Shown piece after piece: positions 35,781 to 45,620 of a stretch of 64,000 bases of DNA; position 1 is the first letter of the stretch, and the number at the start of each line of letters is the position of its first letter. The position numbers and the translations under genes were made by a program. Below the pieces are notes generated by a model. That model saw nothing but the letters and a program-made list of their open reading frames with translations, had not been told where the DNA came from and ran no database searches. Source of the DNA: Chloroflexota bacterium (GTDB lineage: Bacteria > Chloroflexota > Anaerolineae > Aggregatilineales > UBA2796); NCBI GenBank assembly GCA_021325095.1, contig JAJPHV010000152.1, positions 1-64,000 on the forward strand, read 5' to 3'.

Positions 35781-38002
35781 TTGGCCCTTTCTCCTACGGG
35801 TAGCAGCGGCAACGTCACGATGAACGTGCTGCCCTTGCCTGGCTCACTCTCAACCCGTATACTTCCGCCCATTGTCTTGACAAGATTCTGCGTGATCGTC
35901 AAGCCTAGACCTGTGCCTCCATATTGTTTGGTCGTGCCACTCTCGGCCTGTCGAAATTCCTCGAAAATAATGTTTTTCTGGTACGGCGCAATTCCTGGGC
36001 CGGTATCTCTTATGCTGATGAGTACGTGACCTTTGAGGTCATTGTCAAGCATCAACTCTACTTCGCCCTGTTGGGTGAATTTGAAGGCATTGGACAGTAG
36101 ATTCAAGATGATCCGCTCGATCTTTTCTCTGTCGCTCAGAATCACGTCAGGCAAGTTGTCGTCAATGAATGCGCTGAAATGCAGACGATTCTTGTTGAGT
36201 GCAATGGCCTGCCCTTCAATTGCTTCAACCATCTCACGCAGACTGCAAGGCTCGCTGTAAACATCAAGCCGTCCAGCTTCGATTTTGCCGATGTCAAGCA
36301 AGTCATTGATCTGATTGCTCAAGCGCATCGCACTATCCTTCATACGGAGCAAGTTATTCTTTAACACCTGTGGATCGATACCTTCCGGCTCGTCGCTTTC
36401 CAGCGTCACGCCACCGTCCAGGCCATCTAGAATCAAGGGCTGCGGCGGTTCCAATTTGAGGAGCATCAGGTCGATATAACCCATCAGCGCGTTCAGCGGT
36501 GTACGCAATTCGTGCGACATGTTGGAGAGAAACGCCGTCTTCACCTCGGACAAGTGACGCATCTTTTTGGCGTCCTGGACTTTCTCCTCGTAGAGCCGTG
36601 CGTTTTCGATGGCGACTGCAACCTGTTGGGCTAACAGATTCAATACCTGCACATCGAGGTCATCAAAGCGGCCAGGCTCGTTGTGCTGAATATCCAGAAT
36701 ACCCATCGTGTGGTCGCCGACCATCAAGGGGATAGCCACCTCAGAACGCATAACGACAATTTCATGTCCGTGCTGCCAAATTGGGCCTTGCAGGTCGTTG
36801 ACCCGGATGATTTTGTTTTCCTTGATCGCCTGGATCGGGAGCCTATTGTTAAGGTCACTTGCCAACGGCTTGCTGTTACCGGTTCCCACATCTGCGTAAT
36901 ATGGCCCCTGGGATGCAGCGAGTTTCAGATCGTCCGTGCCATCTAGAAGATAAATGCCAAAATGGAGATTGAAGGCGACGGAGGCCGCATCACAGACCGT
37001 TTGCAGGAGCCGGGACATGTCCAGGATCGAGGCGATGTCAGCGGAAATCCCGGCCACAATCTCAAGCCCAATGGCGCGGCGTGCGACGGCACGATGTGCC
37101 TCTTGTTCGCGGATAATGGCGCGACGTTCGGCGACAACGGCGGCGACGGTTTGGCGGAGCGAGACGTAAAGATACTGCTCATCGGCGCTGAATTCGTGTT
37201 GGGTAGGCCAGCAGACGATGACGACGCCCTGCCAGCGCGACGCCTTCTGGAGAGGTATTAATATGATCGACCTGGCATTACGTCTCAATAGTAAGTCGCG
37301 GGCGGTGGGATCGAGCCTGGAGTCCGTTTCAATATCGGAGATGAATAAAATGGTGTCGGGGTTTTCGATCCAATGCGTTGTTATTGGATGCTCCTGAACA
37401 TTCAATCGCAGGCCAATCTGATCTTCCCTAATGAATTGGCTGTAATCCTCGTGCGCGACTGCAACGATTTCAGTAGGATAGCCACTTTTGTCAGTATTAA
37501 TGTAGAACAAGGTAGCGGCTGCCGAGTCAGGACTCTCTGCGGCCATCCGAATAGCCGACAGGATGCTTGGTTCGTCAGTGGCCTGAGATAGGGCCGTACT
37601 CAATTGAGCGAGACGCTCTGCGCGTCGGTAGGCTTCTTGGGCAGTGCGTTCGGCCTGGGTACGTTCGCGCCCTTCCGTTTTGAGTTTAGCCACTACCCCG
37701 TTGAAGGTATCGGTTAGCATTGCAAGTTCAATTACCCCGGCAGGAGCTGGCGTTTGAGGATGACCATTCGCTTCCCGGCCCATCTCGTTGACTGCATCAG
37801 AAAGGTTTCGTATAGGGTCAACAATATCCTGCGTCAGATTGATAGCGACCCAGATGCTTGCCAAGATGGTTAGCAACAGTATGGGAATCTCGACCTGTTG
37901 CAGTCCTAGGATGCAGGCAACAAGGGCTGGAAGTAACAGGAGCGCATTAAAGGTGAGGATGAGACGCAATGGTAGGGGTCTCTTCCAGATAACTTGATTC
38001 AT
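35777..38002 (-). CDS. Membrane sensor histidine kinase with HAMP and two GAF domains
   Basis: Two adjacent N-terminal helices with almost no external loop, a HAMP domain, two GAF domains (about 125-270 and 310-470), a HisKA domain with H497 ('SHELRTPLNALMG') and a HATPase domain ('LLSNAFKFTQQG', 'DTGPGIAP', 'GGTGLGLTI'). Sensing is probably cytoplasmic through the GAF domains. The ATG at 38002 has AGGTG upstream. It is flanked by two stand-alone receivers on the same strand, forming a phosphorelay cluster. Confidence 0.9.
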   Translation of the reverse strand: MNQVIWKRPLPLRLILTFNALLLLPALVACILGLQQVEIPILLLTILASIWVAINLTQDIVDPIRNLSDAVNEMGREANGHPQTPAPAGVIELAMLTDTFNGVVAKLKTEGRERTQAERTAQEAYRRAERLAQLSTALSQATDEPSILSAIRMAAESPDSAAATLFYINTDKSGYPTEIVAVAHEDYSQFIREDQIGLRLNVQEHPITTHWIENPDTILFISDIETDSRLDPTARDLLLRRNARSIILIPLQKASRWQGVVIVCWPTQHEFSADEQYLYVSLRQTVAAVVAERRAIIREQEAHRAVARRAIGLEIVAGISADIASILDMSRLLQTVCDAASVAFNLHFGIYLLDGTDDLKLAASQGPYYADVGTGNSKPLASDLNNRLPIQAIKENKIIRVNDLQGPIWQHGHEIVVMRSEVAIPLMVGDHTMGILDIQHNEPGRFDDLDVQVLNLLAQQVAVAIENARLYEEKVQDAKKMRHLSEVKTAFLSNMSHELRTPLNALMGYIDLMLLKLEPPQPLILDGLDGGVTLESDEPEGIDPQVLKNNLLRMKDSAMRLSNQINDLLDIGKIEAGRLDVYSEPCSLREMVEAIEGQAIALNKNRLHFSAFIDDNLPDVILSDREKIERIILNLLSNAFKFTQQGEVELMLDNDLKGHVLISIRDTGPGIAPYQKNIIFEEFRQAESGTTKQYGGTGLGLTITQNLVKTMGGSIRVESEPGKGSTFIVTLPLLPVGERAK

Positions 38003-38068
38003 GGTCACCTGCAAGTCACATCACCGAACGTCTTGATCCAAGATTTGAAAGTACCCTCACTGACGCGG

Positions 38069-38467
38069 TTAACGCGGCAAGTCCTCAGCATGGTTCCTCT
38101 CCGCCAATTGCCTCAGTGCGCCCACGAGATCCGCTTCCGTACACGGTTTACCGATAAACGCATCAAAGCCGACTTGCTCTGCTTCTTGCAACGTAGCCTT
38201 ATCAGATTGCGCGGTGAGTGCAATCAGCAATGTTGGCTTCATCTGCTTGTTTCTTATCCGGCTGTAAAGGGACAATCCCACCTGTAACCCATCCAGGTCC
38301 GGCAGGTCAAAATCAATAAAGATTGCATCAAAGACGTCACCATGCGTGGCTTCCAACCCTTCAAGCCCAGTGGTTTTTATCACAACCTCTTTATGGCCGT
38401 GATTATTCAAGATACGCCTGAAAATCTCAGAGTTTTGAGCGTTGTCCTCAATAAGTAGTATCTTCAT
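38069..38467 (-). CDS. Single-domain response regulator
   Basis: A receiver domain with E7-D8, probable acceptor D52 ('IFIDFDLPDLDG') and 'IGKPCTEADL'. First gene of the kinase cluster, 67 bases before the kinase. No output domain. Confidence 0.88.
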   Translation of the reverse strand: MKILLIEDNAQNSEIFRRILNNHGHKEVVIKTTGLEGLEATHGDVFDAIFIDFDLPDLDGLQVGLSLYSRIRNKQMKPTLLIALTAQSDKATLQEAEQVGFDAFIGKPCTEADLVGALRQLAERNHAEDLPR

Positions 38468-38590
38468 GAGCTAACCCCGGATTCGGTTTATTGAGTGTAT
38501 GATTTCAACGCTGGAGATCATTATTAGCAATTTGCCCAATTATAATATCGTTATCGGAAAATCGGAAATACGCGCACCAAATCCTCCTCG

Positions 38591-38989
38591 CTAACCTTGC
38601 GTAGATTCAATCCCTCTACGGAAGCGGCCTCGAGTTTTCTTTATCTGCGCACGAAAGGCCCTCGAAGTATTAACCATGAGTACCTCGTAGTTGATTGTCC
38701 GAACCGAGTCGAGGTAAGCCGTATTATTAAGTGAACCGCCTGGCCGACGCGACCGGGTCACGAGGCGCATAGAGAGAAAATGAGTAATTTCGATGACATC
38801 CCCCTGGGTCAAGGCGTCTTTCCACTCTTCGAGGAATGAATCAACAATGATTGCTGCTAGTCGCTGACTAACCCCGCACCGACCAGCAGCTCTCTTGGTT
38901 AACCTACTTCTGGACACGCGCATAGGGGTTTGGCCCTTTCTAATACAGAACGCATTCACGTGATGTGGTACCTGCAAGCTGTAGTTCAT
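38591..38989 (-). CDS. HU/IHF-like DNA-binding protein
   Basis: Residues 28-80 read as an HU-fold ('LTKRAAGRCGVSQRLAAIIV', 'FLEEWKDALTQGDVIEI'), including the typical helix-helix-strand order. The arm region is divergent and basic. Its ATG overlaps the stop of the coupling protein gene (TAATG), suggesting coupled translation; an internal ATG at 38923 with AAAGGG upstream is the alternative. A nucleoid-type protein next to mobilisation genes may help relaxosome assembly. Confidence 0.6.
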   Translation of the reverse strand: MNYSLQVPHHVNAFCIRKGQTPMRVSRSRLTKRAAGRCGVSQRLAAIIVDSFLEEWKDALTQGDVIEITHFLSMRLVTRSRRPGGSLNNTAYLDSVRTINYEVLMVNTSRAFRAQIKKTRGRFRRGIESTQG

Positions 38990-41145
38990 TAAGGCAGTCT
39001 ATTCTCTGCACCCACTTCGCTCTTGTAAGTTGGAATCAGGGCTGCAAGGGCGTCAACGGGTCTCGTGAACCCCGGACGCTGAAACGTCGAAGTCGAGACA
39101 CGTGGAGAGATCGGCTTGTCCACTTCCGCTAGCAATCTGGAAATATCAGCCCCATCTGTAATCATGGTTTCAGTCGTCTCGCTAACTATGACTGATGTAT
39201 CTGTTCTCTTCATCGGCATGACGGCTGACACACTCGACTGTTCGGACCTAAAGGCTGTGGAGACAGATGGCTTGACGAGCGACGGTGGCAATTCGATCTC
39301 TCTTGGCCGATAGAGCAGATGAGGCTGTCCATTTTTCTTTCTTGCTAGACGACGCTCCCAATCTCGGCGCTGGTAGAAGCGTGTCAATTGCGCTGTAAAG
39401 ATGACCTGGGCAGAGTAGCGTTCTTCGACGTATCGAGCAAATACGGTCAGGTTGCCTTTCAGAGGTTTCATGATTTCGTCAGGCGTTAGTAACGGACGCG
39501 CCCGCATGTGGGTCTTCTGGGGATCGAGATTCGCATCAGCGGTGCTTGTGCCAGATGCCTCGGAATAGAACTTGGCTGTGTCCGGGTCGCACCCCCCAAA
39601 GATGAACTGAGTGGCAAGGCCTGTAAAAAGAGTCTGTGTGCCTTCCTTGCCGTAAATTGCCTCAAACTGGCCCTTCGTCTGAGCGCCAATCAAAATACTC
39701 AGGCGGCGCTTGCGGACCAAATTCACATCCTTGACTAGACTATCTAGCTTACCGAGGGTTGGGAACTCATCGAGGGTGATCCCGACTGGAACCGGAAGCG
39801 CCCCTGGCCTTTTGGCATCACGGTTTTGTTCGCCAATCGTATCCAGATCGATCATCAGGCGGCGCAAGGTGGCTCCCAGATACCTGGCGTAAACGTCCCG
39901 CTTTGCGCCTGGGCAGGTCAGTACCACAACCGTAGGTTGCTGAACGAGCAACTCAGCGCTGAAGTCGGAGACGGCAGTGTTGGCGCGCACAGTTGCATCG
40001 GCCCAGCCTTCGAGAGAAGTTGCCAGGGTGGCGATGATACTGCCCGCCATTTTCGCATCCTGGCTGCTGACCACATTGGCGATGAAGCTGTTTGCCAGAG
40101 TCGCCGCATCGTCATCCTTCACGCTGAGTTTTTCGGCGAGCGTTTTAGGATTACGAAGTGAAAGTAAGGTGTCCCCAAGATTGGAGAAGCGGAGGAGGCA
40201 AGCACCTAAGAGCATTTTGGCATTGATGACCCAGAAATCATTGACGCCAGGGTCACTGGCGATGAGAACCCCGGCAATTGCAGTGGCGTCGGAGACATTC
40301 TTGATCCCTTGCGCCAGGTTGTAACGAGGGCCGGTGGTGCTGGTTGGATCATGAACGACTACCAGATGTCCGGTGACTTTGGCAAAATCAAGGACATACC
40401 GGGTGATTTCACCCTGTGGATCAGCCACGATGAGGCTGTGTTGGGCATACATTCGATCTGCGATCACAGGCAGGATTACCGCTTGCGTCTTACCGGAGCC
40501 AGGGCCACCGATGGTTAAGATGCCTCTGGAAGCGTCTTCAGCGGAGAGGCACATCTTGCTACTCCCCCAGTCGAGGCGTTGCTTCTGGTCATTGTAGAAC
40601 TTGCCCAGGAACGTTATCCCTTCAAGGTCTGGCCGTCGGTAACGTCGGAACTCTCGGAATGAGCAGAAAGTCGCTGATCCCATCGCGCCCCGCTTGACCA
40701 TAGGTGCGCGCAAGCCATCAATCCATTCGCGCAGCATCGCATTTCTTCGGATAAGCGTCAGATAGGCGACGACATTGACTGTACATTCAACCATGACCAG
40801 TAACATTGCCATCTGGATCAGTTGACTTTGACTGACAGTGGTCGGGCCTCCGGTGATGACGCCAACCCAAGAGTTAGGCGGCGTGGGCTTCCCAATGTGT
40901 CGACTGACGGCAATGCCTTGTGTGACGCTTAGAAAGATGAGGATGGTTAGCATATTGAGAGCAACGAAAGTGACCCGGCTGAGTAACTTGGGAAATATTG
41001 GCACTTCATCGTTCTCCAGGCCGCGTCCAATACCATTGCCGAGCGCTATGGCCGTACCAATAAGGAGGAATGGGGTGAGACACATGAGTGGTATCAGAAA
41101 ATCGCGTGCGCTAGGGAGGAATGTCGTATAAAGCCAATAGATCAT
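38989..41145 (-). CDS. VirD4/TraG-family coupling protein
   Basis: Brings the relaxosome to the conjugation pore. Three or four N-terminal helices (about 15-135) are followed by an ATPase domain with Walker A 'GGPGSGKT' (213-220), 'IVADPQGEI' and Walker B with D459-E460 in 'GITLDEFPTLGK'. At 718 residues it is of normal length. No VirB4 or other pore genes are visible nearby, so the element is either mobilisable or has its transfer genes beyond the window. Confidence 0.88.
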   Translation of the reverse strand: MIYWLYTTFLPSARDFLIPLMCLTPFLLIGTAIALGNGIGRGLENDEVPIFPKLLSRVTFVALNMLTILIFLSVTQGIAVSRHIGKPTPPNSWVGVITGGPTTVSQSQLIQMAMLLVMVECTVNVVAYLTLIRRNAMLREWIDGLRAPMVKRGAMGSATFCSFREFRRYRRPDLEGITFLGKFYNDQKQRLDWGSSKMCLSAEDASRGILTIGGPGSGKTQAVILPVIADRMYAQHSLIVADPQGEITRYVLDFAKVTGHLVVVHDPTSTTGPRYNLAQGIKNVSDATAIAGVLIASDPGVNDFWVINAKMLLGACLLRFSNLGDTLLSLRNPKTLAEKLSVKDDDAATLANSFIANVVSSQDAKMAGSIIATLATSLEGWADATVRANTAVSDFSAELLVQQPTVVVLTCPGAKRDVYARYLGATLRRLMIDLDTIGEQNRDAKRPGALPVPVGITLDEFPTLGKLDSLVKDVNLVRKRRLSILIGAQTKGQFEAIYGKEGTQTLFTGLATQFIFGGCDPDTAKFYSEASGTSTADANLDPQKTHMRARPLLTPDEIMKPLKGNLTVFARYVEERYSAQVIFTAQLTRFYQRRDWERRLARKKNGQPHLLYRPREIELPPSLVKPSVSTAFRSEQSSVSAVMPMKRTDTSVIVSETTETMITDGADISRLLAEVDKPISPRVSTSTFQRPGFTRPVDALAALIPTYKSEVGAENRLP

Positions 41146-41283
41146 GGCGTTAACCTCGACTAACGTCCAAATCAGAAACAGTTGGGTAGTTGACCAGTGT
41201 AAAAAACTCGCGTCGTTCTTCGTTATTCTTTGATAGTCATGGTATCAAAATTGGTCATCGGCTTCTTGCCAACATTGACGAAA

Positions 41284-41310
41284 GGGCATCGAATTTCGAG
41301 AAAAATGCCC
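41284..41310 (-). terminator. Weak stem-loop after the relaxase-like gene
   Basis: GGGCAT and ATGCCC pair around a 15-base loop. Read on the minus strand it is followed by TTTCG. A modest candidate. Confidence 0.35.
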
Positions 41311-41383
41311 CCAAATTTTCGGGATCATGGCGGTGGGTACTTGAGGTGTGACGGTCCAAAGAGACCGACAGATTCAGCGTTTC

Positions 41384-42223
41384 TCAACCAATTTCTAACC
41401 ATGCATTCCAGTTTTCGGGATCATCCAAGTCTCTTTCGATTTCCTCTTCAAGAGACAGCTCACTGAACTGTTCCTGCGCTGGCTCGGTTTCCGAAGTAGA
41501 CGCCGTCACCGCGAGAGGCGACAAGGCCAACGCCGAGTTTGGAGACCAGTCATATAAAGCAACGCTGTCTGGAATTGACTCTTCGGGTGCTGGTTCAATT
41601 TCGGGTTGCTCAATGCGTGGTGTACCACATTCAAGGCCGATGGTGCGGTCCAAGATTTCTTCGAATGCCTGGGTGGTGCTTTCTCGGAGAATGACATCAT
41701 GGCCCCTATCAACGTTATTGTAGAAGTTAATCCGCCGATGGAGATTATCCGGGTCGAGAACCGTTCCGGGTAGGACAACATGTGTATGAAGATCGGGTAA
41801 ACCTTGCTGCTCATCGCCAGATTTTGTGAGCCTGTCATGAATGACAAAACTGTACTCAGGAACAGGGACGCCTCGCGCCTCGTAGTAGGCTTCTATGGCT
41901 GCGTCAGTCAGCTCAACGAGTACGTCCCGCTGTAATTTCTCCGGAATGAGATTCATCAGCACAGGGTCGGGATTGATCACCCAGGTCCAGGCTTCGACAT
42001 GCTTGCCCCTAAGCGCTCCGCAGGACTGCTGGATGTCACCATAATTTGTGCCTAAGCCCCGGTCTATCCATCGATCACGACGCATGTCCCGAAACTGGGA
42101 TGATTTGTCCCAGTTGCGATCATCCCTATATTGGTAATATTTGAGCGCGTTTGCCAGCCGTTTGGTATCGCGGCTCCTAACATATTTCCAATCGGATACG
42201 ACGATTGCCTTTTGCTGGCCCAT
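41384..42223 (-). CDS. Divergent HUH relaxase-like protein
   Basis: The 279 residues carry a central 'EYSFVIHDRL' (H129) and 'LPDLHTHVVLPGT' (H146, H148), the three-His metal site expected for a relaxase with the HxH pattern. N-terminal Tyr residues ('KYYQYRD', 29-32) could supply the nicking Tyr. The C-terminal 80 residues are acidic and look disordered. It lies next to a coupling protein and an RHH protein, as in Mob regions. I do not recognise a named family, so relaxase is inferred from motif plus context. Confidence 0.6.
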   Translation of the reverse strand: MGQQKAIVVSDWKYVRSRDTKRLANALKYYQYRDDRNWDKSSQFRDMRRDRWIDRGLGTNYGDIQQSCGALRGKHVEAWTWVINPDPVLMNLIPEKLQRDVLVELTDAAIEAYYEARGVPVPEYSFVIHDRLTKSGDEQQGLPDLHTHVVLPGTVLDPDNLHRRINFYNNVDRGHDVILRESTTQAFEEILDRTIGLECGTPRIEQPEIEPAPEESIPDSVALYDWSPNSALALSPLAVTASTSETEPAQEQFSELSLEEEIERDLDDPENWNAWLEIG

Positions 42224-42326
42224 CTAAACCCTCCACAACCCGTTTGGCTCAGGAACATTATCTTCCATCGGCATATGCGGCAGTCACTGAAGAACCACAG
42301 ACCCAAGATCAAACCACTCAGGGAAA

Positions 42327-42863
42327 TTAATCTATCGGGATTCGCTCACGGACTATCTTCGTTTTGGCACTTAAGCGCCGCCTATTTCTTTGAGTCTCCT
42401 GCAGTACATTTGCGAGTATTGTTGCCGGATCAGCATACTCATCGTTTTTTTGTATTACTGGCAGCAGCTTTGACCAACCATTAAGTTCCAGCGTGATTAG
42501 GGTCTCGACCAGAAATCGGATCAAGTCATCCCGCTCTGCCAACTGCTGTAGAAGAGGCTGCAATGCTTCTTGCAACGTCTCAGGAATAGCCTGGATCAGC
42601 TTTTCCTGCATCGCATCTAGTCGGGTCTGTAAAGTTTTCCCGAAGTGTGCGCGACTACCGACTTCGTCTTCCTCTTTGTCGATCAAATTTCGCAATGCTT
42701 CTCGGTGTAGATACGCCATCTTCACATTAGGCCCACGTCGCGCACGAATAGCCTCCAATCGGCGGAACATCTCCGGAGTTACCTGCACGACCATCTTTTT
42801 CAGATGTAGTTCGTCGTGGGGGAGGTCAACTTTGATCAGTAATGGACCATTTGATTCCGGCAT
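42327..42863 (-). CDS. Ribbon-helix-helix relaxosome-type accessory protein
   Basis: Residues 20-65 look like a ribbon-helix-helix fold ('KKMVVQVTPEMFRRLEAIRA', then 'LHREALRNLID'), followed by a long amphipathic helix that may oligomerise. Such proteins bind oriT and help the relaxase. Lies just upstream of the relaxase-like gene on the same strand. Confidence 0.6.
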   Translation of the reverse strand: MPESNGPLLIKVDLPHDELHLKKMVVQVTPEMFRRLEAIRARRGPNVKMAYLHREALRNLIDKEEDEVGSRAHFGKTLQTRLDAMQEKLIQAIPETLQEALQPLLQQLAERDDLIRFLVETLITLELNGWSKLLPVIQKNDEYADPATILANVLQETQRNRRRLSAKTKIVRERIPID

Positions 42864-42968
42864 TGTGACAACTCCTCGTTTTTATGTCTGAAGTCGAATA
42901 ATTCTCATCTCAGGTAACAGCGTCATGATGGTAGTTTTGGCCGTGATGGCCCCGAACCTGTTTGTCGT

Positions 42969-43151
42969 TCATGACTCGCATCGCGTCGCGCGCTCGAGCA
43001 ATGAATCGATCTGCAATGCTGATTTGCGATCCTGCAAATGTGTCTTTTTTGAATACGCGGTGTAATGCCATTTGCGACCTTCACAACGTCGGCAAGAACG
43101 ATGTTGGGGAATTTCCCCAGCCCAACCGGTAAGGTCGTAAGTGACGGTCAT
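42969..43151 (-). CDS. Possible small CxxC protein
   Basis: Sixty residues with 'RSCRRCEGRKW', half of a zinc-ribbon pattern, and a charged C terminus. No good ribosome site is seen. It may be real because mobilisation modules often carry such small zinc proteins. Confidence 0.3.
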   Translation of the reverse strand: MTVTYDLTGWAGEIPQHRSCRRCEGRKWHYTAYSKKTHLQDRKSALQIDSLLERATRCES

Positions 43152-43202
43152 TGGGGTTCATTTGTACATATTTGAGTTCAGGCTTGTTCTGGTAGGTTCC
43201 TC

Positions 43203-43257
43203 GATGTGCCAAATTGTGGGTTCGTAACTCTCGCTACTGGCAGTCGCTATTGGCACA
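43203..43257. repeat. Perfect 9-bp inverted repeat, oriT-like
   Basis: ATGTGCCAA (43203-43211) and TTGGCACAT (43249-43257) separated by 37 bases, in the gap upstream of the RHH and relaxase genes. Confidence 0.5.
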
Positions 43258-43566
43258 TTGCTGTGGCATAGGTGATAACCATGAACCCGTGACTCATGCT
43301 CCTTCCGAGAACCGAGGCGATTATCCTTTTAGCTTGCCACCCCACGCGCCCGAACCTGGGTATCGTCGTTGAACGCAGATTGGCCCATTGCGTAGCGCTG
43401 CGCGTGGGGTTGTAAAATGCCCCTTGGTGGATGCATGGTTCATATGTCGCTTGCAAGCGTAGATGTCCTGCATTTCCATGTTTTACCTGTCTTGCAAGCC
43501 GTGATGTATCATTGTTATCGGGGCATAACATCAACAGCACGCTTTCGTGTAAATGAGGGGTTGGCT

Positions 43567-43857
43567 ATGGAACAACAATTCTCATCTGATGTCGGATTGA
43601 CAATTGGTCGCGTCCTGGCCGTGCTGTTCGTCCTGTGGTTGTTGTGGGCGTTAGTCCGACCTTTTATCCGGCGTGTTAACAGCAAAACCTTGAATACTCG
43701 GCATCAGAGAATTTCCCCTGACCAATCCTCGCCCAGACGGCTGTTCTGGAAGTATCCCAGCTACACGGACGTCTTTTACCCGCCAGTCGAGGTTGAACTT
43801 CGTCGGCAGGCCATCAGAATGAAAAATAAGAGGGCGCGCCAAGAAAAGTCGGAATGA
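43567..43857 (+). CDS. Small single-pass membrane protein
   Basis: Ninety-six residues: one helix (about 12-35) and a basic cytoplasmic tail ('RRQAIRMKNKRARQEK'). The ATG follows GAGGGG. Unknown function, possibly part of the transfer module. Confidence 0.55.
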   Translation: MEQQFSSDVGLTIGRVLAVLFVLWLLWALVRPFIRRVNSKTLNTRHQRISPDQSSPRRLFWKYPSYTDVFYPPVEVELRRQAIRMKNKRARQEKSE

Positions 43858-43946
43858 GCATGAGGCGTTATACCAGTTGGCCGAAGGATCAACTGCACAA
43901 ACCATCCCGGCTTTTCTCCGATCTTGATCAGACGCGCTGACAGTTT

Positions 43947-44282
43947 TCACGTCTCTGACGACGCTTCGCCGCCAGCAAATAGGATACTTTGTGTTGGACG
44001 AACTGCGGAGTGTACGTCCAAATTCAACCCATCAATGTTGGGCTTGTCTCCCGATTGCACCACATCTTGAGTGGCCTTTCTTTTTCCTATTTCCTCCCTA
44101 AGCATTGGGGTAATGACATTGCAGAACAGATGGGTTATCAGCGCTTTCCGGCTGAGGCCACATAGCCTCTTGGCCTCATCCAATACTTCCACCGCCTCAC
44201 TAGGAACATCGATTTGAAGTTTGGCCGAATTCTGACCCTTGGACGTCGGTTCGGGTAACAATTGAAAAGCCCTTTTAGCCAT
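43947..44282 (-). CDS. Ribbon-helix-helix-like small DNA-binding protein
   Basis: Residues 20-60 ('AKLQIDVPSEAVEVLDEAKR', then 'LSRKALITHLF') resemble a ribbon-helix-helix or plasmid-maintenance fold; the C terminus looks unstructured. The ATG has CGGAG upstream. A regulator or relaxosome component, by context. Confidence 0.55.
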   Translation of the reverse strand: MAKRAFQLLPEPTSKGQNSAKLQIDVPSEAVEVLDEAKRLCGLSRKALITHLFCNVITPMLREEIGKRKATQDVVQSGDKPNIDGLNLDVHSAVRPTQSILFAGGEASSET

Positions 44283-44557
44283 GTTGATCTCCGTAACCTT
44301 CACTACCGGTGATGTCGATCACAGTCTATCATTTTTGGCCTTCAGGAATTAGGAAAAACTGAGGCAAAGGGGAACGAATTTTGAGGAATCGCAAATCAAT
44401 CTTGTGTTGATTTGCTCCGATAAGCTGGCTTTTGATTTGGGCTATCGTTTTCTTGTCCAGGATGGGTTCGACAAAATCCGTACTATCGACCTTCTATAAT
44501 GCGCAACCCAACTATCGTGTTGCATCGTTTCACGGTTCATGCAACACAATCCTTCTG
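44283..44557. other. Gap before the insertion cluster
   Basis: No gene. It has a TATAAT hexamer (44495-44500) and just downstream a 9-bp stem GTGTTGCAT/ATGCAACAC (44517-44547) with a 13-base loop. Confidence 0.4.
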
Positions 44558-44654
44558 ATACTGCTGGCGAATTTAAGAATTGGAGAGAATCGCCCCGTCG
44601 TTTTAGCTGTTCAAATCGCACACTGCTGCGGCTATGGTAATTCGCCAGCAGCAT
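44558..44654. repeat. 97-bp mini-element with terminal inverted repeats
   Basis: Ends GATACTGCTGGCGAATT and, inverted, GATGCTGCTGGCGAATT (16 of 17 identical). They resemble the GATGCTGGTGGCGAAGT end of the adjacent IS1182-type element. A MITE or the relic of an older copy. It directly abuts the target duplication of that IS. Confidence 0.55.
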
Positions 44655-45311
44655 CCTGGTTATGATGCTGGTGGCGAAGTCAGGCACGGTAAACTCGGCG
44701 GAGAAAGCCCGAGGGAAAAGGGGAAAGCCGATGTTACGTCCTGAGGCAAACCAGAACATTCCGGAAGAAACGGTACGAATTGCCCGCGCTGCCTATCCCA
44801 AAGGGAACTTGTACATGCAAATGCGGGACGAGTTCGGTCCACTGTATGAAGACAAGGCAATGCGGAAAATATTTTCGCGGACAGGGCAACCAGCAGTCGT
44901 ACCCTGGCGCTTGATCTGGGTGACGGTGATGCAATTTGCGGAAGGGCTGAGCGATCGAGAGGCGGCAGATGCGGTACGGGGGCGGATCGACTGGAAATAT
45001 GCGTTGGGCTTAGCCTTGGACGATCCGGGCTTTGACCATACGGTGTTAAGTGAATTTCGGACACGCTTGGTGGACGGAGAAGGTGAAACCTACCTGCTCG
45101 ATACCCTGTTGAAAGCATGTCAAACGCGGGGTTGGCTCAAGAGCCGGGGCAAGCAGCGAACGGATTCAACGCATGTGTTGGCAGCGATTCACACCCTGCA
45201 ACGGTTGGAAAGCGTGGGACAGACACTGCAATTGGCCTTGAATGATGATCTTGCACCTCTGAGACGGACATACCGAAAAGGTAGAGTACACTCAGGGAGG
45301 AGCAAGTGGAA

Positions 45312-45620
45312 ATGGCAAAAAAACGAACGTACCCACGGTCTTGCAAGTTGCAGGCGTTAGAGCTGGTCAAGACCCGTAAGAAAAGCATCAATGAGATCGA
45401 GCGCGACTTGGGAATAACGCCCGGGCTGCTGCACAAGTGGAAAGCGCGGATGAAGGCGGATGGCGCGGAGGCATTTCCGGGCAAAGGACGCCTGAAAGAG
45501 GATGAGGAACTCATCCGACGGCTGAAGCGAGAAGTTGAAGTGCTGCGGCAGGAGAGAGAGGTGCTAAAAAAGGCTTTAGCCATCTTCTCGGCCAGCGCGG
45601 AGAAGTCTACGCATTTATGA
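45312..45620 (+). CDS. IS3-family OrfA
   Basis: HTH_Tnp_1-type DNA-binding protein ('YPRSCKLQALELVKTRKKSI', 'GITPGLLHKWKARMK') followed by a leucine-zipper-like coiled coil ('LIRRLKREVEVLRQEREVLK'). GGAGG upstream. It ends in ATGA with OrfB, so coupled re-initiation or frameshifting could make OrfB. Confidence 0.85.
   Translation: MAKKRTYPRSCKLQALELVKTRKKSINEIERDLGITPGLLHKWKARMKADGAEAFPGKGRLKEDEELIRRLKREVEVLRQEREVLKKALAIFSASAEKSTHL

Larger units (their letters stand above)
42864..43566. other. Intergenic region of the mobilisation module, oriT candidate
   Basis: This 700-base gap separates the RHH gene (minus) from a plus-strand membrane protein. It holds one possible small gene (42969-43151), a 9-bp inverted repeat (43203-43257), a GCTTGCAAGC palindrome near 43458 and a GTTAT/ATAAC stem near 43518. 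This is where an oriT would be expected. Confidence 0.4.
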
